From the NCBI RefSeq assembly GCF_900637025.1, contig NZ_LR134336.1, positions 264,001 to 328,000 on the forward strand: a DNA stretch of 64,000 bases, in the 5' to 3' direction. Every line of letters starts with the position of its first letter. The first letter of the stretch is position 1. Source of the stretch: Streptococcus oralis ATCC 35037 (lineage in GTDB: Bacteria > Bacillota > Bacilli > Lactobacillales > Streptococcaceae). Position numbers and translations under genes: made by a program. Of this stretch, positions 20,747 through 35,961 are shown piece by piece. A model generated the notes under the pieces. It was not told where the DNA came from and searched no databases. It was given only the letters and a program-made list of their open reading frames with translations.

Positions 20747-20779
20747 CCTGAATGATTCCTGAATGATTCCTGAATGATT
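20747..20779. repeat. Perfect 11-bp tandem triplicate
   Basis: CCTGAATGATT occurs three times with no gaps, right after the aliA terminator and 56 bp before the GH101-gene promoter. The period of one helical turn is noteworthy. Confidence 0.8.
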
Positions 20780-20834
20780 AGAGATAGGATTTTTCAGAAA
20801 AGAGAAAATTTTAGTGAATTTTACCTATTTCCTA

Positions 20835-20863
20835 TTGCTTTCTGCCTTTTTATTTGTTATATT
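20835..20863 (+). promoter_or_regulatory. Promoter of the GH101/protease gene
   Basis: TTGCTT, 17-bp spacer, extended -10 TGTTATATT (TGn at 20855-20857, hexamer 20858-20863). It leaves a leader of about 110 nt containing the cre site. Confidence 0.6.
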
Positions 20864-20939
20864 AAAAGTACAATTAATTTTTATTTATAACAGTTAAGCA
20901 GAGCACTTTCAGAGAAAGGAGTATTTTTTAAAAAAGAAA

Positions 20940-20953
20940 TGTAAACGCTTACT
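20940..20953 (+). promoter_or_regulatory. CcpA cre site in the leader of the GH101/protease gene
   Basis: TGTAAACGCTTACT matches the cre consensus TGWAARCGYTWNCW at every position. Lying downstream of the predicted promoter and 26 bp before the ATG, it would block elongation when glucose is present. Confidence 0.8.
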
Positions 20954-20972
20954 GGAAAATGAAAGGATTTAG

Positions 20973-27404
<6,432 letters not shown>

Positions 27405-27459
27405 TGAGATTTGATTGTAGCAGTTCAAAGCAACTCGAATCAAAAAGGAACAAACAGCC

Positions 27460-27488
27460 GGAGAGGACCTCTTGGTTCTCTCCTTTTT
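27460..27488 (+). terminator. Terminator after the GH101/protease gene
   Basis: 10-bp stem GGAGAGGACC / GGTTCTCTCC (with G-U), TCTT loop, then TTTTT. Confidence 0.8.
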
Positions 27489-27499
27489 CAAAGGAGAAA

Positions 27500-27513
27500 T
27501 GATACCGCTTACT
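27500..27513 (+). promoter_or_regulatory. cre-like site in the leader of the GH20-GH84 gene
   Basis: TGATACCGCTTACT matches the cre consensus at 12 of 14 positions. It sits 31 bp before the chosen ATG, close to the equivalent spacing in the preceding gene. I see no clear promoter between the terminator and this site, so read-through transcription is possible. Confidence 0.5.
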
Positions 27514-27544
27514 CATGTATGCGGATGAAAGGAATAGGAGAAAG

Positions 27545-30500
27545 ATGGATAGACATTTTTTTGAGAAACGCTGTCACTATAGTATAAGAAAATTTGCAAT
27601 CGGTGCAGCCTCCGTTATGATTGGTGCTAGTATCTTTGGCGCCAATATGGTTCAGGCGGCAGAAACAGCAACACCTTCAGAGGCAGAGGGAAGTGTCACT
27701 CATGTTCAAGCTCTGGATAAGTTACCAGATGAATTAGCCGCTGCGCTTGAAAAAGCAGATGCAGAAGCTGCAACAGAAGCAAGTCATGAAGAAACTCCAG
27801 CGACTGATGAGGGAACCAATCCTGCAGCAAGTGAAGAGGCAAAACCAGAGGCAAGCCCTGCAAGTCCCAAGCCAGCAGAAACGCCGAAACCGGTTGAAAC
27901 ACCAAAGGCAGACAAACAACCTGCGGAAACCACTACACCAGCAGTAAAACCAGCTGAAAAGACAATCGAAGATAGAGAAGATGTCAACCATCTCGAAGGT
28001 GCTACTGCTCAGGCAAGCAACCATGAGACTGGGACCAACTTTACTGCAGATAAGGCTATCGATGGAGATGACAATACCCGTTGGGCTACAGATAGAGATG
28101 CAGTAAAACCAACTTTTGAATTAACTCTTCCAAAAACTACCCTCATCAAGCATGTAGAAATAGACTGGGATCGTCGTCTTCGTAATGGGCAAAATGACCC
28201 CAATATCAAATCTTGGAGTCTCTACTACGCAGGTCAAGAAGACGTGGGCGCTAATGGAGAAAAACAATGGAAACTCGCTCATACCAAAACTGGAGATCCT
28301 GTTTTAGATGAGAAAGTAGATCTAGCTGAAAGTATTCAAGCTAAATATCTTAAGTTAGAAATTAACGACTATCAAGCGGGCACAATGGGCTGGAGAAACG
28401 TTGGAATCCAAGAAATTCGAGCTTATTCAAACGTTCCGGACCATAGTAGGGTAACGGATATCCGCCAAGTAACCGAACTAACAGTAGCAGAAGATGGACA
28501 GTCTCTTGTTCTACCAACTTTACCAGGAAAAGTCAGTCTCATCGGAAGCAATAAACAAGGTGTAATTGACCTTCAAAATCACATCTATAAACCTCTGACA
28601 GATCAACGCGTTAAGGTTATGGTGCAGCAAATCAAAGACAGCCATACTTTCACTAAGGAATTTGAAGTAGTCATCAAGGGTCTACATCAGGACGAGGGTG
28701 TGGGTGTCAAACCAAAAGTAGCACCAGCTGTTCAACAATGGTATGGGAAAGAAGGTCAATCTTCTATCACTTCAGATACAGTTCTTGCGACAGGAGATTC
28801 AGGATTTGATCAGGCTGCAACCTTCTACCAGTCAGACCTTGCAAGCCGTGGATTGGAACTTGCAACAGGTGACAAGCAGGCTCAAAAACGAATCGAATTT
28901 AAAAAAGTTGAAAACAAGGGTTATGGTAAAGAAGGGTACGGTATCACTATCCAAAATGATGTGATTACCATCGAAGCTGCCACAAACACAGGAGCCTTCT
29001 ATGCTACTCGGACTCTTCTTCAAATGGGAGAAAGCAACCTACAAAATGGCGAAATTCGTGATTTCCCAAGTTTCAGCCACCGTGGCTTTATGTTGGATAC
29101 AGGTCGTAAATTTATCCCTTATGACACTCTTGTAGACATCATGCTCAACATGGCTTACTACAAGATGAATGACTTGCAGTTGCACCTCAACGATAACTAT
29201 ATCTTCCTTAAGGAACACTTGGCAGGTAAGAATTTAAGTCCAGAAGAACAACTCAAATATGTCCTTGAACATGCCAAGACGGGTTTCCGTGTGGAGACAG
29301 ACATTGTCGGTAAGAATGGTCAAAAATTGACATCAGATGAGCATTATACCAAGGAAGAAATGCAAAATCTGATTAAACTTGCCAAGGCCTTGCATATCAA
29401 CCTAGTACCAGAAATTGACACACCAGGTCACGCCTTATCCTTTGTCAAAGTTCGCCCAGACCTCATGTATCAAGGTAGTTTGAGCGATTATGCAGGCAAG
29501 CACAATGTTGAGCGCGTAGCCATGCTAGACTTGGATAACAAGTACGAAGAAACTCTTAAATTTGTCAAATCAGTCTATGACAAACTCCTCGATGGTCCAG
29601 ATGCACCGCTTCATGGTGTGTCCACTGTTCATATCGGAACGGATGAATACTATGGTAGCAGAGAAAGCTATCGTCGCTATGTCAATGACCTTATCAAATA
29701 CATTAAAGGAAAGGGCTACACCCCTCGTATCTGGGGCTCACTCAGTGCGAAACGTGGGAACACTCCTGTTGATTGGAACGGAGTAGAGGTTGATATCTGG
29801 AGTATCGGATGGCAACGACCAAATGAAGCCATTGCTCAGGGAGCTAAAATTATCAACATCACAGATGTACCGACCTATAGTGTGCCAAGTGGAAGCAATA
29901 GTCAAGCAGCTTACGGGGACTATGCTAACTACGAACGTCAGTACAATAGCTGGACACCGAATGATTTTAGAACAGGTGGAGGTCCACTTCTACCAGCTTC
30001 TCATCCAAGTATCCTTGGTGGTGGTCACGCAGTTTGGAATGATAATATCGACCTTCATGAGACAGGTTTGACCTCTTATGATATCTTTAAACGCTTCTTC
30101 AAGAGCATGCAAACCACTGCGGAACGCACCTGGGGATCTGACCGTGCAGCTGCGACCTTTGCAGAACGCACCCTACCAACGAGTCCTTATGCGCCACAGT
30201 CAAATCCTGATAAAGAGATTGATCAAAGCGACTTGTTTACCATCAATTCTGAAACAGTCAAGAACTATGCAAGCAAGAAAGTGAAGGCAAGCGAACAGGG
30301 ATTGGCTTTTGAGAAAGACAGCAGTATCGAAGGCTTGGCTGGTGATGTTGGTCCAAGTCACGTCTTGAAGTTTGATGTGACTGTCACTGGAGACGGTAAA
30401 CAAACCTTCTCAACAAGTGGGGACAACCGTATCTATCTAGCTGATAAAGACGGTTATCTTGCTTACCAGTTTGAACAGTTCCATATCCAATTCAATAAAA

Positions 30501-33500
30501 AACTTGAAAAGAACAAACGTTATCAAATCTCCATCGTGACCAAACCACAATCAACGGAAGTCTATGTGGATGGTGAAAAGATTGAGCGTATTGCAAATCC
30601 AGCCCACCCTCGTTTTGCCCACAATAGCTTGGTTCTACCGCTTGAAAGCATCGGTGGTTTCAAAGGAATCTTGCATAGTGCAGAGTTGTCAGACAAAGCA
30701 TTTGTAAACCCTCGTTTGATTTCAAATGATAAGATTACTGCAACCGCAAGCAGTCAGCAACTTCCAGGAAACGCGACTGAAGGCGCTGTTGAAAAGGCCT
30801 TTGACAATGATCCAAATACCTTCTGGCATACTAAATGGACTGGTGACACTGCGCCATACACTCTTACTATGACCTTGAAAGAAGCAGAAAAAATCAATGG
30901 CTTGACGTATCTCCCACGTCCAGGTGGTGGAAATGGTGTTGTGACGCGCTACGAAATCTACGCACAAAAAGATGGCCAAATGGTCAAGGTTTCAGAAGGA
31001 AGCTGGGACAACAACGCCCAAGAAAAAACAGTCAACTTTGCGGCGGTGCATACCAACAAGATTGAATTGAAAGTATTGGAAGGCGTTGGTGGTTTTGCAA
31101 GTGCAGCTGAAGTTCATCTATTGAAACCTGTCAAAGAAGAGCAAGAAACGCCTGCACCAAGTCAACCAGAAAAACCAACTACACCAGAAAAACCAAAAGT
31201 AGACCAAACCGGTGATGGAACAGTTGAATTGGCAGATCAATTCACTGCAAGTAAACCAGCTAGCGAAGACAGCATTGCAGCTGCTAGCAAGAGCGCAGAC
31301 TATCTCAAGAAAGAGTACAAGGTCTTCCCAACGCCACAAAAAGTGACTTATGGCGAAGGTGTTACAGCCCTTCGTAAGCAAGTCAATCTGGTCATGGGCG
31401 ATCAACTCGATATCTATACTCGCAATCGCTTGAAGAGTGTCTTGCAGGACAATCAAGTATCTTATACAACTGGTAAGGCAGCAATCGCTGGCGCAACCAA
31501 TATCTATCTTGGAGTGCATGGACAAGGCTCACAAGCAGAGCAAAACTTGTCCAATGTTTCAGCAGGTCTCTTTGACAAGATTGACGCCTATGTCTTGAGT
31601 ATCAAGGATAATTCGATTTCCATCGTCGGAAAAGACACTGATGCAGTCTTCTATGGTTTGACAACCTTGAAACACATGCTCAAGGAAAGCCAAGTGCCAG
31701 TCCTTCGTAATGTGACAGTAGAAGATTACGCAGAGCTCAAGAACCGTGGTTTCATCGAAGGTTACTATGGAAATCCATGGTCTAATGCCGATCGTGCAGA
31801 GCTCATGCGTTATGGTGGCGATTTGAAATTGAACCAATACTTCTTTGCACCAAAAGATGATCCATACCACAACAAGAAATGGCGAGAACTCTATCCAGAA
31901 GAAAAACTAGCTGAAATTCGTGAACTTGCCCGTGTCGGAAATCAAAGTAAAACTCGGTATGTCTGGACTATCCATCCATTCATGAACAACCGTATCCGCT
32001 TTGGCAATGAAGCGCATTACCAAGAAGATTTGGCAACCATCAAGGCTAAATTTACCCAGTTGATGAAAGTGGGTGTCCGCGAATTTGGTATCCTTGCAGA
32101 TGATGCTCCAAGCCCAGTCGGAGGCTACAATAGCTATAACCGCTTGATGCAAGATATGACCAAGTGGTTGACTGAGATGCAGGGAACTTACAGTGGTCTT
32201 CGCAAAGAAATGATCTTTGTTCCTGGACAGTATTGGGGTAATGGACGTGAGGATGAGTTGAAATCCCTCAATGAAAATCTCCCAAGTTCAACATCCATGA
32301 CCTTGACGGGTGGTAAGATTTGGGGCGAAGTCTCTGAAAGCTTCCTTTCAACTCTCAAGAACAATCTATCCGCAGGTGGAAAGACCTATCGCCCAGTTTC
32401 ACTTTGGATTAACTGGCCTGTAACAGATAACTCTAAACAGCACTTGATTCTAGGTGGTGGTGAGAAATTCCTTCATCCAAATGTGGATCCTAGCTTGCTA
32501 TCTGGTATCATGTTGAACCCAATGCAACAGTCTGAACCATCTAAGATTGCCCTCTTTTCAGGAGCTCAATACTCATGGAAACAGTGGAAATCAGAAGAAG
32601 AAGCTAAGAAAATCAATGATATTGCCTTCAACTTTGTAGAAAATGGTCATTTTGAAGATAGCAAGGTATCGGCAGCCTTCCGTGAACTTGGTAAGCACAT
32701 GATCAACCAAAACATGGATAATCGTGTCGTCAAACTAGAAGAATCGGTAGACTTGGCTCCAAAATTAACAGACTTCATGACCAAGCTCAAAGCAGGTCAG
32801 GATGTGACTGCCGAACGTGCAGCCTTGCGTGCAGAATTTGCCAAGATTAAAGATGCAGCCGAACTTTATAAAGCATCAGGCGATAAAAAAATGGTTGCCC
32901 AAATCCACTATTGGTTGGATAATGCAATCGACCAAATGAATGCCCTTGATGCCTTCCTTACAGGAACTGAAGCCATGGCTACAAACGATGCAGCCAAACT
33001 CTGGGATAGCTACTATAAAGGTTTGAAATTGTACGAACAGTCTCAAACTCACACCTTCCATTATGTAGACCATATGGAAAAGGCTGAATTGGGTGTTCAA
33101 CATATTCGTCCATTTATCCTATCCTTGAAAGAAGTTCTAGCGTCTGAAGTTCAAAAAGTCTTGCATCCAGACCAAATCATCAGTACCTTTATCACCAATC
33201 GAACAGGTGTAGAAGGTGGTTTGGCAGAAGTAACGGATGGCGATTTGGCAACTCATGCGATTATTAAATCACCAAATAGCATCAAGACAGGTGATTATAT
33301 TGGTATGAAGTTCAACAAACCGATAGCGATTCAAACCTTGACCTTTGCTATGGGAACGCAGGCTAATCCAAATGATACCTTTAGTAAGGCAGAAGTGCAG
33401 TATCTAGATGAAAATGATAACTGGGTAACCTTGAAAGAGCCAAGCTATGTCGGAAATGAATCCCTTCTTAAGTTTGAAAATCTCAACATCAAGGCCAAGG

Positions 33501-35794
33501 CAGTTCGCATGATTGCGACAGCAGACCGCGAGAATACTTGGTTTGCAGTTCAGGAAATTGCAGTCAACCGTCCAGTTGAAAAAGCTCGTAGCCAACAAGC
33601 AACGACAGTTAGTCTAAGCTCAAACTTAGTTTACAAACTAAATACCTCAGCCCGTCAAATCACTGATGGCAAGGACAATACAGAAGCCATGATGGCAAAT
33701 GCTGACGGTAGCAATACGACACCAGTAGATGCCTGGGCACAACTTGACCTCGGTGAAGTCAAGTCAGTCACTAAAGTTCGCCTTCGCCAAGGAACGGGTG
33801 ATAAACTTGCCGCAGGTGTACTTGAGTACTCTACAGATGGAACTGCATGGCAAGAGTTGGATCGCTTGTCAGGTGAGCAAACCAAGGAAGTGACTAGATC
33901 TATCAATGCTCGTTATATTCGCGTCCGCAATACCAAGGCTCTCGACCTCTGGTGGCGTATCCAGGACTTCTCTGTTGAGACACGCTCTGGAAACAGTGAG
34001 TTAACAGACACCAACGTTGATGCCTTGAAGGAAACGCCGGTAGTGGATAGCTTGGGCAGTTACGAACTTCAAATTCCAGCTGGAACCAAACTCCCTGCTC
34101 ATAGCTATCTAGGAATGAAGCTTGACCGTATCCATCAAATCAAGAGCATCCAACTCCAAGGTCAGGCCAATCCAGCTCTTAGTCTAGAGTACTCTGCAAA
34201 TGCGCAAGAATGGACGCCGGCTAGCCAGTTGACAGACAGAACTGTCGCAACCCACTTGGTTCGTTATGTTCGTCTGGTCAATAAAACAGATCAGGAACAA
34301 GCTGTGACAGCCACTTCTCTCCTTGTGACAACCAAAGAAGTGCAACCAACCAAACTAGAATCTACAACTATGGGCATTCATCCAACATACGGAAGCAATG
34401 ATGTTCGTAAACTGAACAACCTAGATCAACTATTTGACGGTGTTTATAACAACTTCGTTGAGTTTTCAGACTACGCCCATAAAGATGGCCATGTAACCTT
34501 GAAACTCGGTAGCGAACGTACCATCAAGAAGATCAGAGCCTACATCCAAGACGGAACTCAAAACTATCTTCGTGATGGTAAGATCCAAGTCAGCCAAGAC
34601 GGTAAAACTTGGACAGATGTCGTGACAGTAGGAGATGGTGTGGCCAATAGCACACACGATGATTCATTGACAGATGGTTGGACACATGATTCTAAGATGC
34701 CAGGAAATCGCTACATCGAGGGTGAATTGACGACACCAGTTAAAGCTAACTATCTCCGTGTCCTCTATACAGCAGACTATGATGCCCGTTTTGTAGGCTT
34801 TACAGAATTGGTCATCAACGATGGTGAATTTGTCAAACCAATCAATGATCCAACAGTAGAAGGAAGTAGTGGAGAAAGCCAGGGCAACCTTTATAATAAT
34901 CTTGTAGACGGAAAAGTCTTAACCAGCTACAAGTCTGAAAAAGATAAGGGCGAATTGGTGTATCACTTGTCTGAGCCAACCAATGCCAACCACCTTCGTC
35001 TCGTTTCCAGTCTTCCTGAAGGAGCTAAGGCACGTGTTCTTGCTAGAACACTCAAGGATGGTCAAGACAGTTGGACAGACCTCGGTGCCATTACATCTAG
35101 TCTCCAAACTTTTGCTATCCGAAATGGCGGCTCTCTTCTAGACGTCAAATTAGTCTGGGAAGGCGGCAAGGCTGAGTTTTATGAATTGGCAAGCTTCCAT
35201 CAAGAATTGACAGAAGAACCGATCCAATCAAGCAAGGGTGAAGAACCAGCACCTGTTCTTGAGGTTCCTGAATTCACAGGTGGTGTCAATGCAGTTGAAG
35301 CCTTGGTACATGAGCTTCCAGAGTACACAGGCCCAGTAGCGACAGTAGGTGACCAAGCTGCTCCAACAGTAGAGAAACCTGAGTTCAAGGGTGGTGTCAA
35401 TGCAGTGATGGCTCTAGTGCATGAATTGCCAGAATACACAGGCCCGCTAGCAACAGTAGGTGATCAAGCTGCTCCAACAGTAGAGAAACCTGAGTTTCAG
35501 GGCGGAGTCAACTCCGTTATGGCCTTGAAACATGAGCTCCCAGCTTACACAGGTCCCTTATCAACAGTAGGCGACCAGGCAGCACCGACAGTAGAGAAAC
35601 CAGAGTTTAAACTTAGCACTCTAGTTTCTGATCAAGGTAAGACTCCAGATCATAAACAAGAAATTGCTAGACAAGAAATAGCTGAACAAAGCTTGCCAGC
35701 AACAGGTGAGAGTCAATCTGACACAGCCCTCTTCCTAGCAGGTGTTAGCCTAGCTCTATCTGCTCTCTTTGTAGCAAAAACAAAGAAAGACTAG
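27545..35794 (+). CDS. Giant LPXTG glycosidase with GH20 and GH84 catalytic domains
   Basis: 2749 aa from ATG 27545, chosen because AGGAG lies just upstream and the protein then opens MDRHFFEKRCHYSIRK; an ATG at 27515 would add ten residues. Layout: YSIRK signal (1-37), Pro-rich region, CBM32/F5-8C (about 147-295), GH20 (about 395-870, catalytic pair Asp700-Glu701 in HIGTDEYYG), concanavalin-like domain (about 905-1050), CBM32 (about 1058-1195), GH84 (about 1255-1675, Asp1519-Asp1520 in ILADDAPSP), a helical region, three to five F5-8C-like domains (about 1870-2550), repeats (about 2577-2687) and LPATG at 2717. It is predicted to remove terminal HexNAc (or lacto-N-biose) and beta-GlcNAc from host glycans at the cell surface. 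It probably works after the neighbouring GH101 enzyme; specificity is inferred. Confidence 0.9.
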   Translation: MDRHFFEKRCHYSIRKFAIGAASVMIGASIFGANMVQAAETATPSEAEGSVTHVQALDKLPDELAAALEKADAEAATEASHEETPATDEGTNPAASEEAKPEASPASPKPAETPKPVETPKADKQPAETTTPAVKPAEKTIEDREDVNHLEGATAQASNHETGTNFTADKAIDGDDNTRWATDRDAVKPTFELTLPKTTLIKHVEIDWDRRLRNGQNDPNIKSWSLYYAGQEDVGANGEKQWKLAHTKTGDPVLDEKVDLAESIQAKYLKLEINDYQAGTMGWRNVGIQEIRAYSNVPDHSRVTDIRQVTELTVAEDGQSLVLPTLPGKVSLIGSNKQGVIDLQNHIYKPLTDQRVKVMVQQIKDSHTFTKEFEVVIKGLHQDEGVGVKPKVAPAVQQWYGKEGQSSITSDTVLATGDSGFDQAATFYQSDLASRGLELATGDKQAQKRIEFKKVENKGYGKEGYGITIQNDVITIEAATNTGAFYATRTLLQMGESNLQNGEIRDFPSFSHRGFMLDTGRKFIPYDTLVDIMLNMAYYKMNDLQLHLNDNYIFLKEHLAGKNLSPEEQLKYVLEHAKTGFRVETDIVGKNGQKLTSDEHYTKEEMQNLIKLAKALHINLVPEIDTPGHALSFVKVRPDLMYQGSLSDYAGKHNVERVAMLDLDNKYEETLKFVKSVYDKLLDGPDAPLHGVSTVHIGTDEYYGSRESYRRYVNDLIKYIKGKGYTPRIWGSLSAKRGNTPVDWNGVEVDIWSIGWQRPNEAIAQGAKIINITDVPTYSVPSGSNSQAAYGDYANYERQYNSWTPNDFRTGGGPLLPASHPSILGGGHAVWNDNIDLHETGLTSYDIFKRFFKSMQTTAERTWGSDRAAATFAERTLPTSPYAPQSNPDKEIDQSDLFTINSETVKNYASKKVKASEQGLAFEKDSSIEGLAGDVGPSHVLKFDVTVTGDGKQTFSTSGDNRIYLADKDGYLAYQFEQFHIQFNKKLEKNKRYQISIVTKPQSTEVYVDGEKIERIANPAHPRFAHNSLVLPLESIGGFKGILHSAELSDKAFVNPRLISNDKITATASSQQLPGNATEGAVEKAFDNDPNTFWHTKWTGDTAPYTLTMTLKEAEKINGLTYLPRPGGGNGVVTRYEIYAQKDGQMVKVSEGSWDNNAQEKTVNFAAVHTNKIELKVLEGVGGFASAAEVHLLKPVKEEQETPAPSQPEKPTTPEKPKVDQTGDGTVELADQFTASKPASEDSIAAASKSADYLKKEYKVFPTPQKVTYGEGVTALRKQVNLVMGDQLDIYTRNRLKSVLQDNQVSYTTGKAAIAGATNIYLGVHGQGSQAEQNLSNVSAGLFDKIDAYVLSIKDNSISIVGKDTDAVFYGLTTLKHMLKESQVPVLRNVTVEDYAELKNRGFIEGYYGNPWSNADRAELMRYGGDLKLNQYFFAPKDDPYHNKKWRELYPEEKLAEIRELARVGNQSKTRYVWTIHPFMNNRIRFGNEAHYQEDLATIKAKFTQLMKVGVREFGILADDAPSPVGGYNSYNRLMQDMTKWLTEMQGTYSGLRKEMIFVPGQYWGNGREDELKSLNENLPSSTSMTLTGGKIWGEVSESFLSTLKNNLSAGGKTYRPVSLWINWPVTDNSKQHLILGGGEKFLHPNVDPSLLSGIMLNPMQQSEPSKIALFSGAQYSWKQWKSEEEAKKINDIAFNFVENGHFEDSKVSAAFRELGKHMINQNMDNRVVKLEESVDLAPKLTDFMTKLKAGQDVTAERAALRAEFAKIKDAAELYKASGDKKMVAQIHYWLDNAIDQMNALDAFLTGTEAMATNDAAKLWDSYYKGLKLYEQSQTHTFHYVDHMEKAELGVQHIRPFILSLKEVLASEVQKVLHPDQIISTFITNRTGVEGGLAEVTDGDLATHAIIKSPNSIKTGDYIGMKFNKPIAIQTLTFAMGTQANPNDTFSKAEVQYLDENDNWVTLKEPSYVGNESLLKFENLNIKAKAVRMIATADRENTWFAVQEIAVNRPVEKARSQQATTVSLSSNLVYKLNTSARQITDGKDNTEAMMANADGSNTTPVDAWAQLDLGEVKSVTKVRLRQGTGDKLAAGVLEYSTDGTAWQELDRLSGEQTKEVTRSINARYIRVRNTKALDLWWRIQDFSVETRSGNSELTDTNVDALKETPVVDSLGSYELQIPAGTKLPAHSYLGMKLDRIHQIKSIQLQGQANPALSLEYSANAQEWTPASQLTDRTVATHLVRYVRLVNKTDQEQAVTATSLLVTTKEVQPTKLESTTMGIHPTYGSNDVRKLNNLDQLFDGVYNNFVEFSDYAHKDGHVTLKLGSERTIKKIRAYIQDGTQNYLRDGKIQVSQDGKTWTDVVTVGDGVANSTHDDSLTDGWTHDSKMPGNRYIEGELTTPVKANYLRVLYTADYDARFVGFTELVINDGEFVKPINDPTVEGSSGESQGNLYNNLVDGKVLTSYKSEKDKGELVYHLSEPTNANHLRLVSSLPEGAKARVLARTLKDGQDSWTDLGAITSSLQTFAIRNGGSLLDVKLVWEGGKAEFYELASFHQELTEEPIQSSKGEEPAPVLEVPEFTGGVNAVEALVHELPEYTGPVATVGDQAAPTVEKPEFKGGVNAVMALVHELPEYTGPLATVGDQAAPTVEKPEFQGGVNSVMALKHELPAYTGPLSTVGDQAAPTVEKPEFKLSTLVSDQGKTPDHKQEIARQEIAEQSLPATGESQSDTALFLAGVSLALSALFVAKTKKD
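35273..35605 (+). repeat. Three 111-bp (37-aa) coding repeats
   Basis: Three near-identical units made of a 17-aa GGVNAVxALVHELPE half and a 20-aa [20 protein letters not shown] half. They lie just before the LPATG anchor. Confidence 0.88.
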
Positions 35795-35866
35795 TATTTA
35801 GTAAAACCTCTTAACAAGATTACGAAATCCGTTTCCTATCTTTCCCAATGAGGTTTATAGTACAGA

Positions 35867-35901
35867 AAAAGCCTGAGAAGATGTCTTCTCAGGCTTTTGT
35901 T
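35867..35901 (+). terminator. Terminator after the GH20-GH84 gene
   Basis: 15-bp perfect stem AAAAGCCTGAGAAGA / TCTTCTCAGGCTTTT with a 2-nt centre. Flanking A and T tracts allow use on either strand. Confidence 0.85.
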
Positions 35902-35927
35902 AAGCAGATAGATGCAATAGTGCTATG

Positions 35928-35956
35928 AAAAAATCACCCAGATTTTTCTGGGTGAT
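35928..35956 (-). terminator. pbp1A terminator
   Basis: Read on the minus strand, 9-bp stem ATCACCCAG / CTGGGTGAT with a 6-nt loop, followed by a run of six T. It lies 5 bp after the pbp1A stop codon. Confidence 0.85.
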
Positions 35957-35961
35957 AAATG

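Noticed and set aside
35273-35605. Regular 111-bp repeats considered as a CRISPR array
   Set aside because: Units are contiguous, in frame and protein-coding, without variable spacers or neighbouring cas genes.
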